Below are positions 13,981 to 21,886 of a DNA stretch of 32,290 nt, piece after piece. The position numbers and the translations under genes are program-made. The DNA is taken from positions 1 through 32,290 of the forward strand of contig JAKAJP010000030.1 in the NCBI GenBank assembly GCA_021824915.1, written 5' to 3'. Source of the DNA: a bacterium. GTDB taxonomy: Bacteria; Patescibacteriota; Microgenomatia; UBA8517. The notes under the pieces were generated by a model. That model searched no databases. It was given only the letters and a program-made list of their open reading frames with translations, and was not told the origin of the DNA. Every line of letters starts with the position of its first letter. Within the stretch, counting starts at the first letter, position 1.

Positions 13981-15813
13981 ATGACAACGGAAAGAGTGGA
14001 TGAGTATTATCGCTGGGTTTTAGATAGGCTGAAAGAGCTTCTGGATACTTCTCCCTCAAATAAACCAATTCGCTATGAGTTAAGTCATGTAGCTGCGGCT
14101 GGCGTGCCCAACAATGAGACTGAGGAAAACATTGTTAGAAAGTTGGCAGAACTAGGCATCGTCAAGATAGTAGGGGAACATCCAAGAACTTGGGAATATA
14201 CACATAACGGTTACTTTGAGCTTTTGATTCTTCAACCCCAATTTGACGAACTATGTAGAAAGTTTGGTGTTATTGAGGAAGCTAATAACAAAATTGACGT
14301 AAAGCCTAAAGCTGAAGAACCTAAATTTTTAGAAATCGAAGATTTGTCCGAGGATACACTTCTGCCTGTTTGGTGGGTAATAAAAAGAGTAAAAAACGAA
14401 TATTTAGCCACTATGGAGGGTGAGGAGGTGTTACTTAAATTTGTTCCTGGGGAAGTCATAATTGCTGGAAACCAAAGGACTATCCCAGATTTGGAGGATC
14501 AGAAACTCGCAGTTAGATTGCTGCAAAAAATGGGAGCAATAAAGATTAAAAGTGACTATTTTACCCCCAAAGGGGATAATCGTTTTTATGTTCCTAAAGG
14601 TCAGGCGCCAAATGGGTATTATCTTGATATTTTACAACCTAGGTTTGATGAAATTTATAAACAAAGTGAGAAGGGGAATACGTCACCCAGACAACAAGAA
14701 GAACAAATTGATTTAATACAAGAAGACGAGCCAGTTGAAGTGATTTCGGCCGACCTCAAGGCCTTATTCTCACGAGTTGTCGCTGAGCAGGATGAAATTA
14801 ACTTTTATTTCAAAATTGCAGCATACGGAAAGTATTTAATAGATCACCCCCAGTTGAATCCAATTTTAAGTAATCTTTATGGGCAATCGAAAAAGGATGC
14901 CTTAGGCTTTTTGAAAATATGGGGAGAGTTCTTTGAATTGTGGAAACAGTTGGGTCAAGAATTAGTTGACCTGGCAGAAAAAAATGGTATCAAAGGAAAT
15001 CCTGATATACTTAATCAGGATCTAGCGAGACTAAAACAAAGGTTGGCGGAGCCAGATTTATCGTTTTATTCAGGAGATCTTTACAGCTACTACAGGCCAT
15101 ATTGTGATCTGATAGGCACTTTTGTACGAGAACAAAGGTCGGATTTAGTTGTTCCAAAGTATCTCGATAAAAATTTAGTTAGCTTAACCATTGATCCAAA
15201 ATATAGAGCAGCAACAGAAAGTTGGGATTTGTATGTTAAACAGCGTGTTAATGAACCATGGTGGGCGCACTATCAGATAATGAGATTGACTTCCGGCGTC
15301 CTCGATTTGCCAGACAAAAAGCTATATTTCAAGGATGATAATTTTGTAGACACGCTTTATAAAACAGGGTTTAATGAGCTTGGTAGAGGAATAAAACTCA
15401 GCTTTCTTAATAAGAATAAATTTACGGAATGGATAAAAATACTGCATGATTATATTATCCCGCGACTTGCCAAACTAAATAAAGACAAGGGTGGTATTTT
15501 TTCAGGTTTTAAAGCAATGATCCTGGGTGGTGACAAAATGACAAAACGTGAGCGAGATAAAGAGTTTAATCGACTAAAGAAAGTTTGTGACCTGAGTACA
15601 AAACAAGAAAGTTTGCTTAGGATTTTATTTGATTTCAGGCCACACGATACCAAAAACCTTGAGTCAGATGTGCCGACTAAAGCACTTTCCCATCTTAAGG
15701 ATTCACTAAATGGGAATATTAAAAGGGAAGCATATACGATTGATTCTAAGCTAGGAGGACCACTTGATAAATCTTTTTATACCTTGAGAAAGATCATCGA
15801 TGAAAACAAATAA
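13981..15813 (+). CDS. Hypothetical protein with N-terminal internal duplication
   Basis: A 610-residue cytoplasmic protein, not recognised. Residues about 15-98 and 120-232 look like two copies of one module. Each has a helical start, a segment on residual growth of order 'VRKLAELGIVKI' / 'VRLLQKMGAIKI', and ends with YFELLILQPQFDEL and YYLDILQPRFDEI respectively, a winged-helix-like pattern. A linker rich in Q, E and D (about 233-255) leads to a long helical C-terminal half without known motifs. It sits between the R-M cassette and the replication module, so a defence or regulatory role is possible but unproven. A TACAAT lies 4 nt before the ATG; no ribosome site is visible. Confidence 0.65.
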   Translation: MTTERVDEYYRWVLDRLKELLDTSPSNKPIRYELSHVAAAGVPNNETEENIVRKLAELGIVKIVGEHPRTWEYTHNGYFELLILQPQFDELCRKFGVIEEANNKIDVKPKAEEPKFLEIEDLSEDTLLPVWWVIKRVKNEYLATMEGEEVLLKFVPGEVIIAGNQRTIPDLEDQKLAVRLLQKMGAIKIKSDYFTPKGDNRFYVPKGQAPNGYYLDILQPRFDEIYKQSEKGNTSPRQQEEQIDLIQEDEPVEVISADLKALFSRVVAEQDEINFYFKIAAYGKYLIDHPQLNPILSNLYGQSKKDALGFLKIWGEFFELWKQLGQELVDLAEKNGIKGNPDILNQDLARLKQRLAEPDLSFYSGDLYSYYRPYCDLIGTFVREQRSDLVVPKYLDKNLVSLTIDPKYRAATESWDLYVKQRVNEPWWAHYQIMRLTSGVLDLPDKKLYFKDDNFVDTLYKTGFNELGRGIKLSFLNKNKFTEWIKILHDYIIPRLAKLNKDKGGIFSGFKAMILGGDKMTKRERDKEFNRLKKVCDLSTKQESLLRILFDFRPHDTKNLESDVPTKALSHLKDSLNGNIKREAYTIDSKLGGPLDKSFYTLRKIIDENK

Positions 15814-15960
15814 CAACAGTATTTCAAGGCTAATTAATTCACCGATACCTCATGTTTATTTTTGAATAGCAGATATTTAGCTTCAAAAATTTCAATTATT
15901 ACTTTCGACTGGTGAGCATAGACAGGTCAAAAATAAAGCTGGTTACGTTTTTGAAAATTT

Positions 15961-16233
15961 ATGACTATGACTCAAAATCTAGATATCAATGACTATTACT
16001 CGACTTCAGATCTCGCGTTAGCAACCGCGATTTCTCTTTATTATCCACTTGAGGTGGTTGACCGTAGCAATCCCCATAAGGCTCAATTTCTTTTCAAAAG
16101 AGATGACAACCTGGATAAATTTATAGAATCGTATTGGAGAGGAGATCTTAAAGTAAGTCCTTCTTCTTATTTTAATCAGCTAAAAATCATAAAAGCCCGG
16201 CTTTACGAAATGGAAAGGAGCCGCAATGGCTAA
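15961..16233 (+). CDS. DUF5659-like small protein
   Basis: A 90-residue protein with YSTSDLALATAISLYYPLEVVDRSNPHKAQFLFKRDDNLDKFIESYWRGDLKVSP, which follows what I remember of DUF5659: Y-S-T-x-D-L, a D-R-x-N-P turn, F-x-F near the middle and Y-W-x-G near the end. These small proteins recur in mobile elements next to replication genes; their function is unknown. It is the first gene of a tight operon (8-nt overlap with the next). The 147 nt before it are AT-rich; I see no defensible promoter there. Confidence 0.65.
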   Translation: MTMTQNLDINDYYSTSDLALATAISLYYPLEVVDRSNPHKAQFLFKRDDNLDKFIESYWRGDLKVSPSSYFNQLKIIKARLYEMERSRNG

Positions 16234-16414
16234 AATTAAAGTTACTTTTGAACAGGTGGAATTGAGTAAGGAGGAGTTAAAAAATCGCATTGATTCCATT
16301 TTTGATATTTTGTTTGAGGAAATTGTGAAGTCGTCAGTACGGCCAAATAAGAATATTTCTATAGATCGCGTGGATGGCGGGAGGGAGGTGAATGAACAAA
16401 TATGCCTAAGTTAA
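16226..16414 (+). CDS. Small hypothetical protein
   Basis: A 62-residue protein that starts with AAGGAG 5 nt before its ATG (16215-16220), a strong ribosome site that fixes the start. It overlaps the previous gene by 8 nt and the next by 13 nt. Sequence is charged and helical (LSKEELKNRIDSIFDILFEEIV) with no recognised domain. Coupling to both neighbours suggests a real gene of the replication operon. Confidence 0.55.
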   Translation: MAKIKVTFEQVELSKEELKNRIDSIFDILFEEIVKSSVRPNKNISIDRVDGGREVNEQICLS

Positions 16415-16815
16415 TTTTCAAAAAAAGAGTAGTTCCGGATGCGGGGAAAATAATGACCCATTTGGTCTCAGTTGGCGAAGTGGAGAACCAGTTTTACAAC
16501 CCAAAAGAGCAAAGTGAGGATAAAAAGACGCAGTTGGAATGGATTTTTGAGTACACGGACAAGCCGGGAATGCAAATACGGCTTTGGTCTACCAAAAGTC
16601 TATCAACTTACAAGGGTAAGAAATCCAAAGCTCTAACTATTACTGAATCCTTGCTGGATAAAGAACTGACTGATGAAGAAAAAGAAAGTTTTGGAGATAC
16701 CGATCAGTTGGTTGGACGAAAGTGTTATCTAACTGTTAAGCACGAGAAGAAAGATGACGGTCAGATTTACGCAAAAGTAGTTGATTTTGAAAGCGAATCA
16801 GGAATTCCCTTTTAA
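16402..16815 (+). CDS. SSB-like protein of the element (SSB-type C-terminal tip)
   Basis: A 137-residue protein with a likely beta-rich core (LVSVGEVENQFYN, EWIFEYTDK, MQIRLWSTKSL, KCYLTVKHEKKDDGQIYAKVVDFE) and an acidic tail ending ESESGIPF. The last three residues IPF match the tip by which SSB proteins recruit repair and replication partners (typically DDDIPF). It lies immediately before the prim-pol/helicase gene, where a single-strand-binding protein would act. It does not resemble the host SSB at 25269 in its core, so it may be an independent OB-fold family. GGGAGGTGA lies upstream of the ATG. Family assignment is inference. Confidence 0.6.
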   Translation: MPKLIFKKRVVPDAGKIMTHLVSVGEVENQFYNPKEQSEDKKTQLEWIFEYTDKPGMQIRLWSTKSLSTYKGKKSKALTITESLLDKELTDEEKESFGDTDQLVGRKCYLTVKHEKKDDGQIYAKVVDFESESGIPF

Positions 16816-16865
16816 CTTTCATTCCGGGCGTAACTTCAAATTGCGCCTGGAGACGAGAGCTGAAT

Positions 16866-19202
16866 ATGGCTAATCAAGATACTACTACAAATAAGATTTT
16901 GGAGCAAGCTTTGTTCCTATCTGAAAAGATGGGGTGGAGCATAATTCCTGTGGGAGCCGATAAGAAACCATTGATTGAGTGGAAAATCTATCAAAACCAA
17001 AAAGCAACTCCCGAGCAGGTTAAAGAATGGTTTTCAGAGCCAGGTGTTAATTTGGGGGTTGTTACCGGCAAGATATCAAATTTGGTAGTCGTAGACATTG
17101 ATATTAGAAGTGGTGGTACAGATGAGGATTTTAAGGGAGTTCAGACGGTTAAATCTAAGACTGGGGGTGGTGGCTGGCATTACTATTTTAAATTCGAGGA
17201 AGGTTTACAGAATCAGGCGGGGATAAGACCGGGAATTGATATTCGAGCCGAAGGCGGCTATGTGGTAGCACCTCCATCAACCCATAAGTCGGGTAACTTA
17301 TACGAGTGGTTAAGAGCGCCCGTGGACGCGGAAGTTGTAGAACTACCAAATTTCGTTAAAGAGTGGATAGGTAATGTCAAAAGTAAAGATGGTTCTAAAG
17401 AAAGTAAATGGAATAATAAATTACTCGGTGGTGTTTCTGAAGGTAATAGAAACGATGCTGCCGCCTCCGTAATTGGTAAGTGGCTTAAACGTTACCCGGA
17501 GGAGGAATGGGATGAAGTTTGGTCAATGGCGCTTCTTTGGAATAAAGATAATAAACCCCCACTACCTGAAGAGGAGTTGCGGACCGTTTTTGAATCAATA
17601 GTCAAAACTGAAAAAGCAAATGAAGGAGAGGATGATGACAGTCCGGGGAGGCGGACTGTAGCGGATAAAATAGTTGATTTGGTTTTGGAGCTAAAAGCTG
17701 AACTATATTTGGATCAGACAGGAGAACCTCATATTACTTTTCCAGAAAAGCCCGTTGTTGGCTTTCCCATAAAAAGCTCCGTATTTAGAAGGTGGATTAG
17801 TGGTAAGTTTTGGGAACAATACGAAAAGGGATTTTCTGGAGAAAGCTTCCAACAGGCGGTAAGTAGTATTGAAGGAAAATCATTCCATGAGGGAGTAACA
17901 AAAAGTCTTTATAACCGTGTTGCCAGAGTTGATGGTGTAATTTACTACGACTTAGGAGATGATGCGCGGGTTATAAAGATAACAAAAGAAGGTTGGGAAG
18001 TAACTACTAAATGTCCGGAGAAGTTTAGAAGATTTAGTCATCAACTGCCTCAGATTGAGCCTAAAAAGGGCGGAGACGTGTTGAAAGTTTTGGAATATCT
18101 TAACCTCAAAACAGAAACAGACAAACTGCTTTTCATAACATATCTTCTGACAGTCTTTATTCCTGATATACCAAGAGTGGTTTTAATTAACATTGGGGAT
18201 CAGGGCGCGGCCAAAAGTACTGCCTTAAGAATTATCAGAAGTTTGGTGGACCCAAGCATTTCAGAACTCTTAAGTCCTCCGTCGGATATTAACGAACTAG
18301 CTCAGGCATCAAATCATCATTATTGTCTGTATCTGGATAATCTTTCATACCTCCGTGACGAGCTATCTGACGCTTTGTGTAGGCTTGCTACAGGCATAGG
18401 GTTTACGAAACGGAAACTGTTTACCAATGATGAGGACGTGTTGTTTACCCAGAAGGCTGCGGTTGGGATTACAGGAATCAACCTGGTAGCCCAACGAGCG
18501 GATTTACTAGATAGATGCTTGATATTGAGTTTTGAACGAATTCCCGAGGATATGCGAATAGATGAGGAAGACTTTTGGAAGAATTTCAACAACGATAAAC
18601 CACTAATGTTAGGTTCTATTTTTGACAAGTTATCACTGCTTTTGGGGATGGCACAGGAATTTAAGTTGGCAAGAAAGCCCCGAATGGCGGATTATGCCAA
18701 ATATGCTGCGATTGGTGCCTTAACGCTAGGTAAGAGTCCTGAAGAGTTTCTAACTGCCTTTGGTGAGAATATAGAAAGGCAGAACCAGGCGGCAATTGAT
18801 TCATCCCCAACAGCTCAATCTATTTTGAAATTCATGAGTGACAAAGATAGTTGGAGCGGTCCGAGTACGGAACTACATAAGCTTCTTAAAAGCATAGTTG
18901 AGGCAGCTAACTTGCAAATAGGGGGTTCTGAAGGCTTTCCTAAATCTTCCAATTGGCTTTGGAAGCGAGTAATGCAAATACGTCCCAACTTATTGTCTTT
19001 GGGTATAAGTGCCTCTAAATCCGAAACAATAGAAGGTTCAGAAATAAATCTCAAAAAAGGTGTCCAGGAAGAGAAAAATACTGCCATTACTGCCAATACT
19101 GCCACTGAAGTGAAAGACATGGCAGCAGTGGCAGTAGAACAGGGGACTTTGGAGGGAGTCTCAACCTTTAGTTCAATTCCCGGATTGGAGGATTACAAAT
19201 GA
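16866..19202 (+). CDS. Bifunctional primase-polymerase with helicase domain (replication protein)
   Basis: A 778-residue protein. The N-terminal archaeo-eukaryotic primase domain (prim-pol type): GWSIIPVGADKKPLIEW (23-39), catalytic VVVDIDI (D77, D79), GGGWHYYF (H105), and GIDIRAEGGYVVAPPS (123-138). Middle: a helical linker with 'GGVSEGNRNDAAAS', typical of a PriCT-like region. C-terminal half: Walker A GDQGAAKST (444-452), Walker B-like LYLDN (D491), and GITGINLVAQRADLLDR as in SF3/DnaB-like helicase modules of plasmids. It would prime and unwind the element's own origin. The end (about 725-760) is rich in A, T and V and low-complexity. The stop overlaps the next start (ATGA). A ribosome site GGAGACGAG precedes the ATG. 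Confidence 0.88.
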   Translation: MANQDTTTNKILEQALFLSEKMGWSIIPVGADKKPLIEWKIYQNQKATPEQVKEWFSEPGVNLGVVTGKISNLVVVDIDIRSGGTDEDFKGVQTVKSKTGGGGWHYYFKFEEGLQNQAGIRPGIDIRAEGGYVVAPPSTHKSGNLYEWLRAPVDAEVVELPNFVKEWIGNVKSKDGSKESKWNNKLLGGVSEGNRNDAAASVIGKWLKRYPEEEWDEVWSMALLWNKDNKPPLPEEELRTVFESIVKTEKANEGEDDDSPGRRTVADKIVDLVLELKAELYLDQTGEPHITFPEKPVVGFPIKSSVFRRWISGKFWEQYEKGFSGESFQQAVSSIEGKSFHEGVTKSLYNRVARVDGVIYYDLGDDARVIKITKEGWEVTTKCPEKFRRFSHQLPQIEPKKGGDVLKVLEYLNLKTETDKLLFITYLLTVFIPDIPRVVLINIGDQGAAKSTALRIIRSLVDPSISELLSPPSDINELAQASNHHYCLYLDNLSYLRDELSDALCRLATGIGFTKRKLFTNDEDVLFTQKAAVGITGINLVAQRADLLDRCLILSFERIPEDMRIDEEDFWKNFNNDKPLMLGSIFDKLSLLLGMAQEFKLARKPRMADYAKYAAIGALTLGKSPEEFLTAFGENIERQNQAAIDSSPTAQSILKFMSDKDSWSGPSTELHKLLKSIVEAANLQIGGSEGFPKSSNWLWKRVMQIRPNLLSLGISASKSETIEGSEINLKKGVQEEKNTAITANTATEVKDMAAVAVEQGTLEGVSTFSSIPGLEDYK

Positions 19203-19507
19203 TTACAGAAACAATAAAAGAAACACTTGAGAAATATATTCGGCTTTGCTCTTGGTTCCTGATTAAAGACGGAGATAAAGACGTTGCTTCGAATCAATTT
19301 GAGACAGTTTTAAAGGAAATTGGGAATTTGGAAGACAAGCTGATTGGAGAAGGTGTCTCCGGGAAAACTATTGAGACGATTGTTGAGATGACAAGAAAAA
19401 ACACTTTAGAGAAACCAATAAGTGAGTTAAGCGATTCTCAATTACTCAAGGTTTGTAAATTGATATTTGGTAAGGAAGTTGAATTTGAGGGGGGTGCCAC
19501 CCCATAA
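19199..19507 (+). CDS. Small helical hypothetical protein
   Basis: A 102-residue protein, all-helical by appearance, with a possible coiled coil (SNQFETVLKEIGNLEDKLIGE). No known domain. Its ATG overlaps the TGA of the prim-pol gene, so it is translationally coupled to it and probably accessory to replication. Confidence 0.6.
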   Translation: MITETIKETLEKYIRLCSWFLIKDGDKDVASNQFETVLKEIGNLEDKLIGEGVSGKTIETIVEMTRKNTLEKPISELSDSQLLKVCKLIFGKEVEFEGGATP

Positions 19508-19518
19508 GCGTAACTTAT

Positions 19519-19908
19519 ATGGAAGAAAAACCACAATGCAGTTTTATAAAAGAAAATGGGGAGAGATGTAATGCTATACCTATGAAAGATAGTGGCTATT
19601 GCTTTAGCCACAATCCTGATGTGGAAGTTGAGCGCCATATGGCTTTGGTTAAGGGTGGTTTGGCCAGTAAGAAAGTAGAGTTAAACCTTGAACCCTTGAG
19701 CATAAAAGACCCTAAAGAAGTGGCCACCTTGCTTGAAAGCACAATTAACGGTGTAAGAAGTGGTGAGATTCCACCCAATATTGCAAACACGATTGGTTAC
19801 CTCGCAGGGCACGTTCTGAAGGCCCTGGAATCATCGAACTTAGACCAGAGAGTGGAAATGGTAGAGAGCATTCTTTTGGAACGTAAGCGAAGCATAAAGA
19901 AGCACTAA
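19519..19908 (+). CDS. Protein with N-terminal CxnCxnCx3H zinc-finger-like motif
   Basis: A 129-residue protein. Residues 7-31 read CSFIKENGERCNAIPMKDSG then YCFSHNPD: four ligands spaced C-x9-C-x10-C-x3-H, a small zinc-binding treble of the kind often seen at the start of phage and element proteins. The rest is helical and polar. The gene is 11 nt after the previous one and 1 nt before the next. Roles such as a small terminase-like or DNA-binding subunit are possible, but nothing in the sequence decides this. Confidence 0.6.
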   Translation: MEEKPQCSFIKENGERCNAIPMKDSGYCFSHNPDVEVERHMALVKGGLASKKVELNLEPLSIKDPKEVATLLESTINGVRSGEIPPNIANTIGYLAGHVLKALESSNLDQRVEMVESILLERKRSIKKH

Positions 19909-19909
19909 A

Positions 19910-21652
19910 ATGACGAAAAACTTAGACTTAACCAGAATATCGGAAAATCTAACCCCTAAAGAGCGGGTCCTCCTCATGGTTCACGACGATGTTGAAGAAC
20001 AAAAGACCGGGAAAGGAGTATTAACTGATGCCGATAAACACGCCTTAACAGAAGGTTGGACGCCTAAAAACAATTATGAAGTAGATGAGTATAACAAGTT
20101 TAATAAAGGCTGGAGAATGATGGGCTTTGCTGAAATTGACGCACAAACAACGTTTTTAAATGCACAATCAACTTATTTTCAGGAGAAACAGATGAGCAAT
20201 TTCCTTTTGTTATATCCACTCTTTAGAGATGCAAAGAATTGGGTGGATAGCCTTGATAATATTAAGCCGGTGAGTATCGACCAGGCACTGGAGATAGTTA
20301 AAAGACAGAGAGAAGTGAAATTAAAAGGTGGTTTGGAATTTGATCGTGCGGTTTATCAACTGGCATTTGAGAATTTAAGTAAGGATTTACAAGAGGATTT
20401 AGAAACCCTTTATCCAGAGATTAAATATGAGACAGATTATTTAGACGAGGAAGAAATAATTGCGGGTCTTTTTGGCGGTAAAGAAAAACTAGCAATTGAG
20501 GATAAGAACAAGCTGGCGGATCTGATAATCAAAAAATCTTACAATCAATACGCCAAAGAATACCAATTTTTTCATTATTTTGCCTCAATTCCTATAAAAG
20601 AAGTTGTTAAAAGGTGGATGAAAAAGAGGGGGATACAGCCGGAGACTTTACCAGCCGATGAAGAGTTTCAAAACGCTTTTACTAAGATTTCGGAGGAGAA
20701 AAACTTAAATTCTGAAGAGGCTATTATAGATTGGACGGCCGAAAATATAGCTGAAGCAATCAGTGATTATGCTAGAAAACATCAAACAACAGTGGAAGTT
20801 GAATTAAAAGAGGTATGTTTGGAATGGATAGACGAAGGCTTGTTAGATAATTACCAACCTTTATTTAAGTCTACAGATACCAAGACTTGCAACGGCACAA
20901 CCAAGTTACCCTGCAATCTAATTTTTAAGGAATGGATTGAGGCCAAAACAAAAGCCAAAAATATTCTGGACAATCTTATTTCAGAGGGGAAATTAAAGCG
21001 GGAAGGCGACACTTTAACCGGGGGAAGTCTTTACAACTTCAAAGGAGATTACCAATTTATTAAGGAACATAACAAATATGTAGATTTATATGATGCCAAC
21101 TTGGGTATTGTATACGCAGATGATGATCCGGAGCACAAAAAAGCACATTTGGATAGGGAGTTTCTGATAACCGAGATTGGAGAAGACGGTAAACCCAGCG
21201 GTATCAATTTTTCACAAATAGCTATGGCGAGAATAAAAGGATTCTTTGAGATGCTGGGATTTGTAAAGGAAAGTGAAATAAATGGGGAGAGGATTATAGA
21301 GTTTAAGGATGAAAATTTTAATGAATTAATGAGAAATACAATCACATCTCTTAAGGAGTTATATTCTGCGCTTTTAACTTTCCGGGAACTTTTTAGAAAG
21401 CTGTCCAAGGTGTATGAAGTGGACCTAACTTTTAAGATTGATGAATGGGTGAAACAAACTGAAAAGTTTATAGATAGCCACAATGAGGTTCTTAAACTAG
21501 CTACCAAAAAGGATTTTATGGAAATGCGAAGCAAAAATACGGTAAGGTTTAAAGATGATTGGTTTATTGATAAATCGAAAATAAGTTCAGACGAAGAAAG
21601 AACAATGAGATACTTTAAAGAGTTTGAAGGGATATTAAAAGAGGACTTTTAG
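19910..21652 (+). CDS. Large helical hypothetical protein of the element
   Basis: A 580-residue cytoplasmic protein, not recognised. It is rich in E, K, N and D with few glycines and probably all-helical. Segments such as CLEWIDEGLLDNYQP, SEGKLKREGDTLTGGSLY and LSKVYEVDLTFKIDEW show no nucleotide-binding or nuclease motif. One cysteine cluster, TKTCNGTTKLPCNL, occurs near residue 325. It begins 1 nt after the zinc-finger gene and shares its transcript. By position (between replication and recombination modules) it could be a partition, mobilisation or structural protein; none of these can be supported further. Confidence 0.6.
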   Translation: MTKNLDLTRISENLTPKERVLLMVHDDVEEQKTGKGVLTDADKHALTEGWTPKNNYEVDEYNKFNKGWRMMGFAEIDAQTTFLNAQSTYFQEKQMSNFLLLYPLFRDAKNWVDSLDNIKPVSIDQALEIVKRQREVKLKGGLEFDRAVYQLAFENLSKDLQEDLETLYPEIKYETDYLDEEEIIAGLFGGKEKLAIEDKNKLADLIIKKSYNQYAKEYQFFHYFASIPIKEVVKRWMKKRGIQPETLPADEEFQNAFTKISEEKNLNSEEAIIDWTAENIAEAISDYARKHQTTVEVELKEVCLEWIDEGLLDNYQPLFKSTDTKTCNGTTKLPCNLIFKEWIEAKTKAKNILDNLISEGKLKREGDTLTGGSLYNFKGDYQFIKEHNKYVDLYDANLGIVYADDDPEHKKAHLDREFLITEIGEDGKPSGINFSQIAMARIKGFFEMLGFVKESEINGERIIEFKDENFNELMRNTITSLKELYSALLTFRELFRKLSKVYEVDLTFKIDEWVKQTEKFIDSHNEVLKLATKKDFMEMRSKNTVRFKDDWFIDKSKISSDEERTMRYFKEFEGILKEDF

Positions 21653-21656
21653 AATA

Positions 21657-21685
21657 TTGCAAAGTATTACAAAGTAATCTAATAT
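21657..21685 (+). promoter_or_regulatory. Promoter and putative operator of excisionase-recombinase operon
   Basis: TTGCAA (21657-21662), 17-nt spacer, TAATAT (21680-21685). The -10 ends 6 nt before the ATG at 21692, so the transcript is probably leaderless. Two CAAAGT copies (21660-21665 and 21670-21675) lie between the boxes exactly 10 bp apart, on one face of the helix, a good site for the small DNA-binding protein encoded next to repress itself. Confidence 0.6.
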
Positions 21686-21691
21686 GAATCT

Positions 21692-21883
21692 ATGGAAGAA
21701 TTTTACACAACAAGACAAATTGGAAAGATGCTTCATGTTAAAGCCATTACCATAAGGCGTTGGATATCTAAAGGCGATTTACCCGCACTTTTCTTTGAGA
21801 AGGAATATAGAGTAATAAAATCGGATTTTGATAAATTTATTCAAAGTAAAAAAGTTCAAATAAAGAAAGGAAAGGGTAAATAA
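21692..21883 (+). CDS. Excisionase-like MerR/HTH_17 DNA-binding protein
   Basis: A 63-residue protein: YTTRQIGKMLHVKAITIRRWISKGDLPALFFEKEYRVIKSDFDKFIQS. This is the compact winged-helix of excisionase-type proteins: helix-turn-helix, then the RRWI-x-KG-x-L-P turn, a wing with YRV and a final D-F-x-K-F helix. Its basic tail (KKVQIKKGKGK) would contact DNA. It is encoded 3 nt before the serine recombinase. Partners of large serine recombinases (recombination directionality factors) vary widely, so it may be a directionality factor, a repressor of the operon, or both. Confidence 0.8.
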   Translation: MEEFYTTRQIGKMLHVKAITIRRWISKGDLPALFFEKEYRVIKSDFDKFIQSKKVQIKKGKGK

Positions 21884-21886
21884 AAA

